Shown here: positions 28,101 to 36,128 of the stretch, in pieces
How the letters are laid out: every line of letters starts with the position of its first letter
How positions within the stretch are numbered: the stretch's first letter is position 1
Source of the DNA: Methylobacterium sp. J-030
GTDB lineage: Bacteria > Pseudomonadota > Alphaproteobacteria > Rhizobiales > Beijerinckiaceae
Assembly (NCBI RefSeq): GCF_022829545.1
Contig: NZ_JAKSYM010000226.1
Coordinates: forward strand, 62,001-126,000
DNA length: 64,000 nt
Direction of reading: 5' to 3'
Notes under the pieces: model-generated
Told to the model about the DNA's origin: nothing
Database searches by the model: none
The model's input: the letters and a program-made list of their open reading frames with translations, nothing else
Translations under genes and position numbers: made by a program

Positions 28101-30039
28101 GGTGCGCCGCCACTTCCGCGAGATCGACGTCGACGTACAGGCCGATCCGATCACCGTGGTCGGCGTCGGCGACATGTCGGGGGACGTGTTCGGCAACGGC
28201 ATGCTGCTGTCGCAGAGCCTCCGGCTGATCGCGGCCTTCGACCACCGGGACATCTTCCTCGATCCGAATCCCGACGCAGCAACGAGCTTTGCCGAGCGGC
28301 GGCGTCTGTTCGATCTCGGCCGCTCCTCCTGGGCGGATTACGACCGGGGCCTGATCTCGCAGGGCGGCGGCGTCTTCCCGCGCAGCCTGAAGACCATCCC
28401 GCTGTCCGAACAGATCCGCGCGGCCCTGGGCTTCGACCGGCCGGAGGCCACGCCCACCGAATTGATGCAGGCGATCCTGAAGGCACCGGCCGATCTGCTC
28501 TGGTTCGGCGGCATCGGCACCTATGTCCGCGCCACCACCGAGACCGATGAGGATGCCGGCGATCGGGCCAACGACGCCGTGCGCATCACCGGGCCGCACC
28601 TGCGGGCCAAGGTGATCGGCGAGGGCGCCAATCTCGGCCTGACCCAGCGCGGGCGCATCGAGGCGGCGCGGGCGGGCGTCCGGCTCAACACCGACGCCAT
28701 CGACAACTCGGCCGGCGTCAACACCTCGGACGTCGAGGTGAACATCAAGATCGCCCTGATGATTCCAGAGCGCGACGGGCGCCTCAGCTACGAGTCCCGC
28801 AACGCCCTGCTGGCCGCCATGACCGACGAGGTCGGCCACCTCGTGCTGCGCAACAACGAATTGCAGACGCTCGCGCTCTCCCTCGCCCAGCGCGGCGGCC
28901 TCGGCGAGACCGGCTTCGCCATGCGGACCATGCAGGCGCTGGAGGCCGAGGGGCGGCTCGACCGGGCGGTCGAGTTCCTGCCGGACGACGCCGCGCTCAC
29001 CGAGCGCCTGCGCCGCAACGAGGGGCTCACCCGGCCGGAATACGCGGTGCTGCTCGCCTACGCGAAGCTCTCGCTGCACGACGCGATCCTCGACAGCGCC
29101 GTGCCGAACGACCCGTATTTCGAGCGGGAATTGCAGCGCTACTTCCCGAGGGCCCTGCGCGAGCAGTTCCCGGATGCCGTGAAGGGGCATCGGCTGCGCC
29201 GCGAGATCATCTCCACCGCGCTCGCCAACATCATCGTCAATCGGGGCGGCCCGTCCCTGGTGACGCGCCTGGTCGACGGCACCGGCGCCGACGCCGCCAC
29301 CATCGCCAAGGCCTACGCGGTGACGCGGGACGCCTTCGGCCTGATGGAACTCAACCTCGCCATCGACGGCTTGGCGGGCCGGATCTCCGGCCAGGGCCAG
29401 CTCGGCCTCTACGCCGAGGTGCAGGATCTCCTGATGAACCGGATCGTCTGGTTCATCCGCAACCTCGATCTCACCGGCGGCCTCGCCCCGGTCGTCGCGC
29501 GCTACCGGGACGGCATCGCGGCGGTCGAGGCGGCTTTGCCGAAGGCCCTCGACGAGACCGCGCGGGCCGCGATCGACGGCCGCGCCGCGGACCTCGGCGG
29601 GCTCGGCATGGCGCCGGCCCAGGCCCGGCGCCTCGCCTCCCTCACCGCCCTGGTCTCGGCACCCGACATCGTGCGGGTCGCGGAACTGAGCGGCCGGCCG
29701 GTGGAGGAGGTCGCGGCGACGCATTTCGCCCTGGAACACGCCTTCCGCCTCGACGACCTCGCGGCTGCGGCGCGGGATGTCCCGGTGGCCGACACGTTCG
29801 ACCGCGTCGCCCTGGAACGCGCCGCGGCCGGCATCGCCGCCGCCCATCGCAAGCTGACCGCCGAGGTCGTGGCCGATCTCGGCGCGGGGCCGAGCGCGGT
29901 CGAGGCCTGGGCGAAGACGCGGGGCGCATCGCTTGCGCGGATCCGTGAGGCCGTGGACGCGATTCGCGCTTCCGGCCTCACGGTCTCGAAGGCGACGGTG
30001 GCGGCGAGCCTGCTCGGGGATCTCGTGCGGGCGGATTAG
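25195..30039 (+). CDS. NAD-specific glutamate dehydrogenase, large (GDH2-type)
   Basis: This is the ~180-kDa bacterial glutamate dehydrogenase, which deaminates glutamate to 2-oxoglutarate with NAD. From the ATG at 25195 (GGGAGGAG upstream) it has 1614 residues, the usual size. The N-terminal ~650 residues hold the ACT-like regulatory modules (e.g. [20 protein letters not shown] at ~105). The catalytic core starts near residue 800 ([22 protein letters not shown]), with [20 protein letters not shown] carrying the substrate lysines and [17 protein letters not shown] in the NAD domain. The frame continues upstream to 25108 without homology. It is divergent from marR. The role is glutamate catabolism and nitrogen/carbon balance. 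Confidence 0.95.
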   Translation: [1614 protein letters not shown]

Positions 30040-30372
30040 ACGGACGGGCGTGCGGCTGCCTTCGCCCCATAACACCGCCCGTTCCAGGGGTTGGGGAACC
30101 GCTTCGATGCCACCTCATCGTGCGGGTCGTGCACGAACCCGTCCCCGGGGGCATGCATCGTCAGCGGAAGGCGACCCGGGATCCGGCGCAGGACGTCCCG
30201 CAGCGTCTCTGGATCGCCGTGTGCCGTCGGCGCGGCGCTTTGTGGGCTTGAACCCGGATCGGGTATTGCGGTCGCTCCGCCGATCCGGGAAAGGGCCGCT
30301 CGTGATTGGCTCAGGAGCGCTGACCCGCGCCGCGCACGCGGCCGGACATCGGAAAGGGCTGCCCCCAACCCG
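30040..30372. other. 333-base gap with a family B repeat, no gene seen
   Basis: The gap separates the glutamate dehydrogenase gene from the convergent MFS gene. Its middle is the repeat at 30164-30295. I see no coding frame or clear terminator in the rest. Confidence 0.55.
30164..30295. repeat. Family B repeat, copy 2
   Basis: Its left part, GCGGAAGGCGACCCGGGATCC followed by GCAGGACG, matches the right arm of copy 1 read in reverse. Its right end, read on the minus strand, is CCCTTTCCCGGATCGGCGG and then AAAGCGCCGCG, matching the left arm of copy 1. It is therefore the same element in opposite orientation. Confidence 0.75.
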
Positions 30373-31578
30373 TCAGGACGAGGGAGACGGATGGGATCGG
30401 CCGAGTACCCGCACCGAGCGGCTGACCGCCGTCAGGGTGAGACCGAGGCCCGCCAGCGACACCGCGGCCGCGATCACGGGCAGTTCGCCGTAGCCGGCCC
30501 CGAGCGTCAGGGCCGTACCGCCGATCCAGGCGCCCGTCGCGTTGCCGAGGTTGAAGGCGCCCTGATTGAGCGTGGAGGCGAGGTTCGGCGCGTCGCTCGC
30601 GGCCTCGACCACCCAGATCTGAAGCGGCGAGACCAGCGCGAAGGCCAGCCCCGACCAGAGGATGAGCGCCGCGACGGTCGCCACCGGATGGTGCGCCACC
30701 ACCGCCAGGGTCAGCAGGACCGCCACGATGCCCAGGATGCTGACGATGATCGTCGCCATCTGACCCCGGTCGGCGAAGTGCCCGCCCGCGAGGTTGCCGA
30801 GGGTGAGGCCGACCCCGGCGGCGAACAGCACGCCGGTCACCCCCTGCGGCGTGAACCCGCTCACGGTGGTGAGGAACGGCGTGATGTAGGTGAAGACCGT
30901 GAAGAAGCTCACCGAGCACAGCGTCGAGATCAGCATCGGCCGCAACACCGGCCAGCGGCCGAGCGCCCGGAACTCGCTGACGAGACGTCCGCGCGTACCG
31001 GGTAGCCCGGTCGGCACACAGAGCTGGATCGCCGCGCCGGCGGCGAGGCCGATCACCACGACGGCCCAGAACGTCGCGCGCCAGCCGGCAGCCTGACCGA
31101 GGGCGGTGCCGAGGGGCACGCCGAGCACGTTGGCGAGGGTCAACCCGGAGAACATCAGCGCGACGGCCTGGGTGCGCCGCTCGCGCGGCACGAGATCCCG
31201 CGCCACGACGGCGCCGATCCCGAAGAAGGCGCCGTGCGCGAACGCCGTGACGATCCGAGCCGCCATCAGCAGCGCATAGCTCGGAGCCACCGCACAGCCG
31301 AGATTGCCGAGCAGGAATACGCCCATCAGCGCCAGCAGGGCCGTCTTGCGCGGCAGGCGGGCGGTCGCGATCGCGACGATCGGCGCGCCCACGACCACCC
31401 CCATCGCGTAGCCCGAGACGAGGTACCCGGCCTGCGGGATGGTAACGCCGAAGCTCTGGGCGACCTCCGGCAGCAGACCCATGATCACGAATTCCGTCGT
31501 GCCGATCCCGAAGGAGGCGACGGCCAGGGCAAGGATCGGCAAGGGCGGCACGGCGAGACTCTCCGGCGCGGTACGCAT
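30373..31578 (-). CDS. MFS transporter, DHA1/AraJ-like efflux
   Basis: This 401-residue, 12-helix protein starts LPILALAVASFGIGTTEFVIMGLLPEVAQSFGV, the signature of the DHA1 sugar/drug efflux group (AraJ, YdhP, SotB). SGYAMGVVVGAPIVAIATARLPRKTALL is motif A, and LVPRERRTQAVALMFSGLTLANVLGVPLG is the family-specific helix 5 region. I start at the ATG at 31578; upstream frame to 31677 lacks homology. No regulator is adjacent on its strand. It is the fourth unrelated MFS transporter within 12 kb. Confidence 0.88.
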   Translation of the reverse strand: MRTAPESLAVPPLPILALAVASFGIGTTEFVIMGLLPEVAQSFGVTIPQAGYLVSGYAMGVVVGAPIVAIATARLPRKTALLALMGVFLLGNLGCAVAPSYALLMAARIVTAFAHGAFFGIGAVVARDLVPRERRTQAVALMFSGLTLANVLGVPLGTALGQAAGWRATFWAVVVIGLAAGAAIQLCVPTGLPGTRGRLVSEFRALGRWPVLRPMLISTLCSVSFFTVFTYITPFLTTVSGFTPQGVTGVLFAAGVGLTLGNLAGGHFADRGQMATIIVSILGIVAVLLTLAVVAHHPVATVAALILWSGLAFALVSPLQIWVVEAASDAPNLASTLNQGAFNLGNATGAWIGGTALTLGAGYGELPVIAAAVSLAGLGLTLTAVSRSVRVLGRSHPSPSS

Positions 31579-31866
31579 CTGATTGTGCGAAGCAGCATGG
31601 AGAGGATGACAGCCTCGTGGCCGCTGCCTAGCCGCACGGACGCGCCGCACGGTTGCGCGAGGCGCAAACGGCTTCAATCCCGTCGATCATAAGGGTTACG
31701 GCCAGCACAGCGCCGTCGCCCCAGACGATTCCTCGGCCTCAGGGCGTATGCCGGCGCGGGCTCACGACCGGGCTGGCCTCTGCACCGACACCGAGCCGTC
31801 GCCCCGGCGGCCGAACACCTGTCCGGCGTGGCATCTGACCGGGGAGGCCCCGCGCGAGGATGCGCG

Positions 31867-32367
31867 CTACTCGGCCGATACCTTCTTTCGCGCGCGTGAC
31901 TTCGGCGATGTTGCCGGTGGCTCGTCCACGACCGACGCCGCAGCGCCGCTGTATTTCCGGCGTTGTTGTCCGAGCCCGAGGGCACGGGCCAGATCCGACC
32001 GCTGGGCGGAGTAGCTGGCCGCCGTCATCGGGTAATCTACCGGCAGCCCCCATTTCGCGCGGTACGCCTCGGGCGACAATCCGCGCAACGTCAGATGCCG
32101 ACGCAGCGTCTTGTAGGGCTTTCCATCCTCGAAGCTGACGATGTGATCCTTGGTAATCGATTTGCGGATCTGCGCCGGGGTTAGTTTCTCAACCGGACCG
32201 CTAGAACCGCCCTGCACCGAAGCAAGTTGGCTCAAAGCGCCATGCACGATGTCGATCAGGCCCGGAAGATCGGTCGAGGGCACGGAATTATTCGACACGT
32301 AGGCCGCGACGATATCAACCGCGAGCTCAATGCGGCTCGACTGTTCATACTCTACGTTTCCGCCCAT
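31867..32367 (-). CDS. MucR/Ros-type regulator lacking canonical zinc ligands
   Basis: The 166-residue protein has the MucR/Ros layout: an N-terminal helical dimerisation part (RIELAVDIVAAYVSNNSVP, residues 12-30) and a C-terminal DNA-binding part ending AYRAKWGLPVDYPMTAASYSAQRSDLARALGLGQ. In Ros the zinc is held by C79, C82, H92 and H97. The equivalent positions here are S78, D81, H91 and G96, so only one ligand is kept. Zinc-free Ros homologues that still fold and bind DNA are known in Mesorhizobium. The family represses exopolysaccharide, motility and envelope genes. The divergent gene encodes an outer-membrane protein, a plausible target. Confidence 0.85.
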   Translation of the reverse strand: MGGNVEYEQSSRIELAVDIVAAYVSNNSVPSTDLPGLIDIVHGALSQLASVQGGSSGPVEKLTPAQIRKSITKDHIVSFEDGKPYKTLRRHLTLRGLSPEAYRAKWGLPVDYPMTAASYSAQRSDLARALGLGQQRRKYSGAAASVVDEPPATSPKSRARKKVSAE

Positions 32368-32649
32368 GGTTGGCCCCCGTCAATCCAACTATCTAGATCG
32401 ATCAATCCCTATTGGGCACGATCGAAATCTGTCCGATCTTAGCGGATCGTGATGCAGATCTCAATCGAATGATTGTTGCGGCGAAGTCAGTCCGCCGCGA
32501 GTTTCGAAAGCTGCCTCCTGACCCCGTTGACGTGACATTAACCACGCCGCGCTAGCCTGCATTAACCATACCGATGACGTTTATCGCTGCGGTATGGACA
32601 ACGAATCCCAGCATTTGATGCACGGGATATTTGTGGAGACCGGGATCAA
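32368..32649. promoter_or_regulatory. Divergent AT-rich control region with CtrA-like box
   Basis: This 282-base region is much richer in A and T than its surroundings, with TA-rich tracts next to the MucR-like gene at 32380-32470, as expected for MucR/Ros targets. At 32527-32544 is TTGA-N7-TTAACCA and at 32562-32569 a second TTAACCAT half site, 80-105 bases before the outer-membrane gene. I see no gene within it. Confidence 0.5.
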
Positions 32650-34491
32650 GTGCGGACGGCGCGGCCTGATCGGCGGGAACGGCACGAGAAGCGGCTCGCA
32701 TACGCGGCCCTGGCGCTGGCGGTCGCGGCATCGCCGACCGCCGCCCAGCGCTTCGATGCGATCAGCCCCGTCGCTGGGCAGCCGGACAATCCGGGCGTCG
32801 GCCTCGACACGGCACCGAACGGGCTCCCGGCGCTCAGGCGGCGGTTGCCAGACGGCCTGTCGCGCGATGATGGCCGCGGCTCGCCGGGCGGAGACGCGAC
32901 CGGCGGGGATCAGACCGGTGGCGACAGCCTGCGTTCACCGCTCTCGCCCGCGATCCCGGTACAGGGGCAGCCTCAGCCCGGCACTTCGCAACTCGACACC
33001 CGCGCCACGAGTGGCGGCCAGCGCACCGGCGGGAGTTCGACGGCACCGAGCAATCTCGCCCCATCGGCCTTGCTCCGGTCGCGGGCCGCACCGCCGCGTC
33101 GACTTGGAACCGCGACCCGGAGGATCACCCAGGAGATCACGCAGGTTCCGAGCCCCTCGCTCAGGCTGACGCCGATCATCCAGCAGCCGGTGGTCGGTGT
33201 CCCGCTGCCGCAGGCGTCGACGCCGTTTCGGCCGATCCTGCCGCTCCTGGCCAATACCCCTGCCCTGGGCCTTCTGACACCGGGCTTCATCCTAGGGACG
33301 GATCTCGCGCGGCCGATCCCCACGGATCCGGCCTACGCGCCGATCGGCTACCAAGTCGGCAGCTTCACGGTCCTGCCGAGTTTCGCGCAGAGCCTCGGCT
33401 ACGATTCGAATCCCGACCAGACCACCCGGCAATACGCGCGCGGATCGGTGGCGCTTCGCACCGACGCGGCGGTCGATTTCCAGAGCAACTGGGCGTCGAG
33501 TTCCCTGCAGGGCTCCCTGCGCGGCGCGTATCTGGAGACGCCCCAGAACGAAGCCGCCAGCCGCCCGGCCGCCGACGGCGTCGTGCGCTGGCGCCTCGAC
33601 GCGAATCGCGATCTCCACATCGACGCGGAGGGGCGCTTCCTGGTCGACACGCAGCGGACGGGGAACCCCAACCTTCAGGTCGCGACCGCCAATCTGCAGG
33701 CCGCCTCGTCCACCAGCCGGCCGCTGCTCGCCGTCTACGGCGCATCGCTCGGCGCGACCGAGACGTTCAACCGCCTGTCTGTCACCCTACGCGGCTCGAT
33801 CGACCGCTCGGAATTCGACAATGCCCGGCTCTCGGATGGGACCATCATCAGTCAGGCCGATCGCAACCTCAATCAGTACAGCCTCCAGTTGCGCACCGCC
33901 TATGAGGTCAATCCGGACTTCAGCCCCTTCATCGATATCCTGGGCGATACCCGCGTCTACGATCTGCGTCAGGACCAGAACGGGATCCGGCGCGACTCGG
34001 ATGGGATCTCGGTGCTGCTCGGGGCGAGCTTCGGCCTGCTGCGCACGCTCACCGGCGAGGTTTCGGCAGGCATCCAGCACCGCGAATATGTCGACCCGAC
34101 CCTGCGCGCGATCGATGCGCCGCTGATCAACGCCGCACTCGTCTGGTCGATGAGTCCGCTGACGACGGTTCGCCTGACGGCCGCCACCGGCGTCACCGAG
34201 ACGACGATCCCGGGTTCGAGCGGCATCCTCACGGATGTTGCGACGCTCGAAGTCCAGCACGACCTGTTCCGCAACCTGTCGCTGGTGGTGGGCGGCTCCT
34301 TCCTGAAGAACACCTACCAGGGCAGCACGATCCGCGAGAACGGCGTCTCGGCGACCGCGCGCCTCGATTACCACCTGACCCGGTGGCTTACCCTGCGGGG
34401 AACCTACATCTACCAGCAGATCAACAGCACGGTGGTGGGGTCGAGCTTCAGCGACAACACCTTCCTGGTCGGCTTGCGGGTGAATCCGTAG
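32650..34491 (+). CDS. Outer membrane beta-barrel protein
   Basis: This 613-residue exported protein has a signal peptide (RLAYAALALAVAASPTAAQ), a disordered Gly/Pro/Thr-rich region (~30-170), and then a C-terminal barrel from ~residue 240 with alternating amphipathic strands (e.g. SLQGSLRGAYLETPQNEA, RLSVTLRGSIDRSEFDNARL, LSLVVGGSFLKNTYQGS, WLTLRGTYIYQQINSTVVG). The last strand NTFLVGLRVNP lacks the classical terminal Phe but is otherwise barrel-like. It fits the beta-barrel families often encoded near polysaccharide secretion genes; none are here. The start is a GTG at 32650. It is divergent from the MucR-like gene. Confidence 0.8.
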   Translation: MRTARPDRRERHEKRLAYAALALAVAASPTAAQRFDAISPVAGQPDNPGVGLDTAPNGLPALRRRLPDGLSRDDGRGSPGGDATGGDQTGGDSLRSPLSPAIPVQGQPQPGTSQLDTRATSGGQRTGGSSTAPSNLAPSALLRSRAAPPRRLGTATRRITQEITQVPSPSLRLTPIIQQPVVGVPLPQASTPFRPILPLLANTPALGLLTPGFILGTDLARPIPTDPAYAPIGYQVGSFTVLPSFAQSLGYDSNPDQTTRQYARGSVALRTDAAVDFQSNWASSSLQGSLRGAYLETPQNEAASRPAADGVVRWRLDANRDLHIDAEGRFLVDTQRTGNPNLQVATANLQAASSTSRPLLAVYGASLGATETFNRLSVTLRGSIDRSEFDNARLSDGTIISQADRNLNQYSLQLRTAYEVNPDFSPFIDILGDTRVYDLRQDQNGIRRDSDGISVLLGASFGLLRTLTGEVSAGIQHREYVDPTLRAIDAPLINAALVWSMSPLTTVRLTAATGVTETTIPGSSGILTDVATLEVQHDLFRNLSLVVGGSFLKNTYQGSTIRENGVSATARLDYHLTRWLTLRGTYIYQQINSTVVGSSFSDNTFLVGLRVNP

Positions 34492-34497
34492 GGCTGC

Positions 34498-35202
34498 TCA
34501 GAACCGCTCCGTCCAGGGCCGCAGTTCCAGCTCCGACGTCCACGCGCTCCGATCCTGCCGCAGCAGGTCGCGATAGGCCCGCGCGATGGCATCCGGATCG
34601 AGATGGCTGTCGGGCGCATCCGCGGGCTCGCCGCCGCGGGCCGGATTGCGGATCGCGCCGTCGATGACGACGTGCGCCACGTGGATCCCCTGCGGCTGCA
34701 ACTCGCGGGCGAGGCTCTGGCCGAGGCCGCGCAGGGCGAACTTCCCCATGGCGAACGGTGCCGAACCGGCGAAACCCTTCACGCTCGCCGAGGCACCGGT
34801 CAGGAGGATCGCCCCGTGGCGGTGGGGCAGCATGCGTCGCGCCGCGGCCTGCGCCACGAGGAAACCGCCATAGGCGCTGACCATCAGCGCATCCGCGACC
34901 GCGGCCGGGTCCAAGTCCGCCACCGGGCCGCGCAGCCGGCCGCTGGCGTTGTAGACGACCACGTCGGGCGCGCCCCCGAGCGCCGGCTCCAGGCGGGCGA
35001 ACAGCGCCTCGACCTGCTCCGGCCGGGTCGCGTCGCAGGCATGGACGGCGGCCCCCGTCTCCGCGGCGAGGCCGGCGAGCTTCTAGACGTTGCGGGCGGC
35101 GAGGCCGATCCGCATTCCCTCAGCCGCCAGGAGACGGGCGAGGGATGCGCTGAGGCCTGAGCCGGCCCCGACGATCAGGGCGCGGGAATAGGCTGGTATC
35201 AT
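34498..35202 (-). pseudogene. SDR family oxidoreductase interrupted by an amber codon
   Basis: Read from the ATG at 35202, the frame encodes a 234-residue short-chain dehydrogenase except for a TAG at codon 40 (35083-35085). Codons 1-39 give ALIVGAGSGLSASLARLLAAEGMRIGLAARNV, the cofactor-binding fold, and the frame resumes KLAGLAAETGAAVHACDATRP and continues intact to ELELRPWTERF. The position of the stop is often Glu in relatives, so a single base change is likely. The active-site Tyr of YxxxK is Phe (PFAMGK). An internal ATG at 34962 could yield a fragment without the cofactor site. A sequencing error is not excluded. Confidence 0.75.
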
Positions 35203-35238
35203 GGCGCTGTCCTCTGGATCGGGCGCGATGTCCCGCGA

Positions 35239-35712
35239 TCATACCCGCTTCGCCGCGAAGAAGTCCCGGAGAAGTGCAGCGGCCTCGCGCTCACGGAAGC
35301 CACTATAGACCTCCGGCGCGTGGTGGCATGTCGGCTGATTGAACACGCGCGGCCCGTGCTCGACACCGCCGCCCTTCGGATCGGACGCCCCGTAATAGAG
35401 TCGCCGGATCCGCGCGAACGTGATCGCGCCGGCGCACATCGGGCAGGGTTCGAGGGTCACATACAGGTCGCAGCCGGTCAGCCGTTCCTCGCCGAGCGCC
35501 GCACAGGCCGCCCGGATCGCCAGGATCTCCGCGTGCGCGGTCGGATCCCGCAGGGCTCGGGGGCGGTTATGGGCGACGGCCAGCACGGTTCCATCCCGGA
35601 CCACGACGGCCCCCACCGGCACCTCGCCGGCCGCCGCCCCCTGGCGGGCCGCCGAGAAGGCAAGTTCGAACGCCGTCGTGATCCCGGGCTGAATCCTTGT
35701 GTCAGGCGTCAT
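35239..35712 (-). CDS. tadA: tRNA-specific adenosine deaminase (TadA-type)
   Basis: TadA converts A34 to inosine in the tRNA-Arg(ACG) anticodon. The protein has the zinc motif DPTAHAE (H60, catalytic E62) and TLEPCPMCAGAI (C90, C93), with the TadA-specific YYGASDPKGGGVEHGPRVFNQ region later. At 157 residues it is of usual length. Related nucleoside deaminases share the zinc site, but the order of motifs and the FNQPTCHHAPEVYSG end fit TadA best. It follows the broken SDR gene by 36 bases on the same strand. Confidence 0.88.
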   Translation of the reverse strand: MTPDTRIQPGITTAFELAFSAARQGAAAGEVPVGAVVVRDGTVLAVAHNRPRALRDPTAHAEILAIRAACAALGEERLTGCDLYVTLEPCPMCAGAITFARIRRLYYGASDPKGGGVEHGPRVFNQPTCHHAPEVYSGFREREAAALLRDFFAAKRV

Positions 35713-35784
35713 GGGGCTGGTGTCCCGAGCGGTGTGGGCGCCCGCGTGATGCCGCCGTATTGATCCAAAGCAATGTTAAGACCG

Positions 35785-35810
35785 GGAACATTCGCACGAC
35801 CGTGACCGTT
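35785..35810 (+). promoter_or_regulatory. EcfG-type general-stress promoter of csbD
   Basis: GGAAC at 35785-35789 and CGTT at 35807-35810 are separated by exactly 17 bases, the consensus recognised by the EcfG sigma factor of the PhyR cascade in Methylobacterium. It lies 48 bases upstream of the csbD start. Confidence 0.8.
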
Positions 35811-35858
35811 CTTAGCGTCTCGTGCGGCGTCGCCGCAGGACCATAAAAGGACAACGCC

Positions 35859-36050
35859 ATGAGCAGCACCACGGACAAGATCAAGGGCGCCGCCAACGAG
35901 GCTCTCGGCAAGGCCAAGCAGGGTCTCGGCGACGTGACCGGCAACGGAAAGATGAAGACCGAGGGTGCGGCCCAGGAGCTCAAGGGCAAGACCCAGGGCA
36001 CGGTTGGCAGCGCCAAGGACACCGTCAAGTCGGCGACCGACAAGCTCTGA
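35859..36050 (+). CDS. CsbD family stress protein
   Basis: This 63-residue, highly charged helical protein reads MSSTTDKIKGAANEALGKAKQG at its start and then KMKTEGAAQELKGKTQGTVGSAKDTVKSATDKL, the CsbD repeat pattern. CsbD-like proteins accumulate in general stress, and their biochemical role is unknown. AAAAGGA lies just before the ATG. The exact EcfG-type promoter upstream fits stress induction. A hairpin follows at 36072-36095, and then the DUF1328 gene. Confidence 0.92.
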   Translation: MSSTTDKIKGAANEALGKAKQGLGDVTGNGKMKTEGAAQELKGKTQGTVGSAKDTVKSATDKL

Positions 36051-36071
36051 TCGCCGCGGGATGATCGGAAC

Positions 36072-36095
36072 GGGACCCGCCGAAGGCGGGTTCCC
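36072..36095 (+). terminator. Hairpin after csbD (partial terminator or processing stem)
   Basis: GGGACCCGCC and GGCGGGTTCCC pair over 10 bases with one bulged T and a GAA loop. There is no U run, so it may only attenuate transcription into the DUF1328 gene or protect the csbD transcript. Confidence 0.45.
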
Positions 36096-36128
36096 ACTCA
36101 GATTCGGCTCGTACAACGCGAGGTTGTC

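Noticed and set aside
27607..30075. 822-codon frame antisense to glutamate dehydrogenase
   Set aside because: Same artefact; the sense strand encodes a conserved large enzyme over its whole length.
35083..35085. TAG as a recoded (pyrrolysine) codon
   Set aside because: No pyrrolysine genes are visible, and the organism group is not known to use it; a nonsense mutation is simpler.
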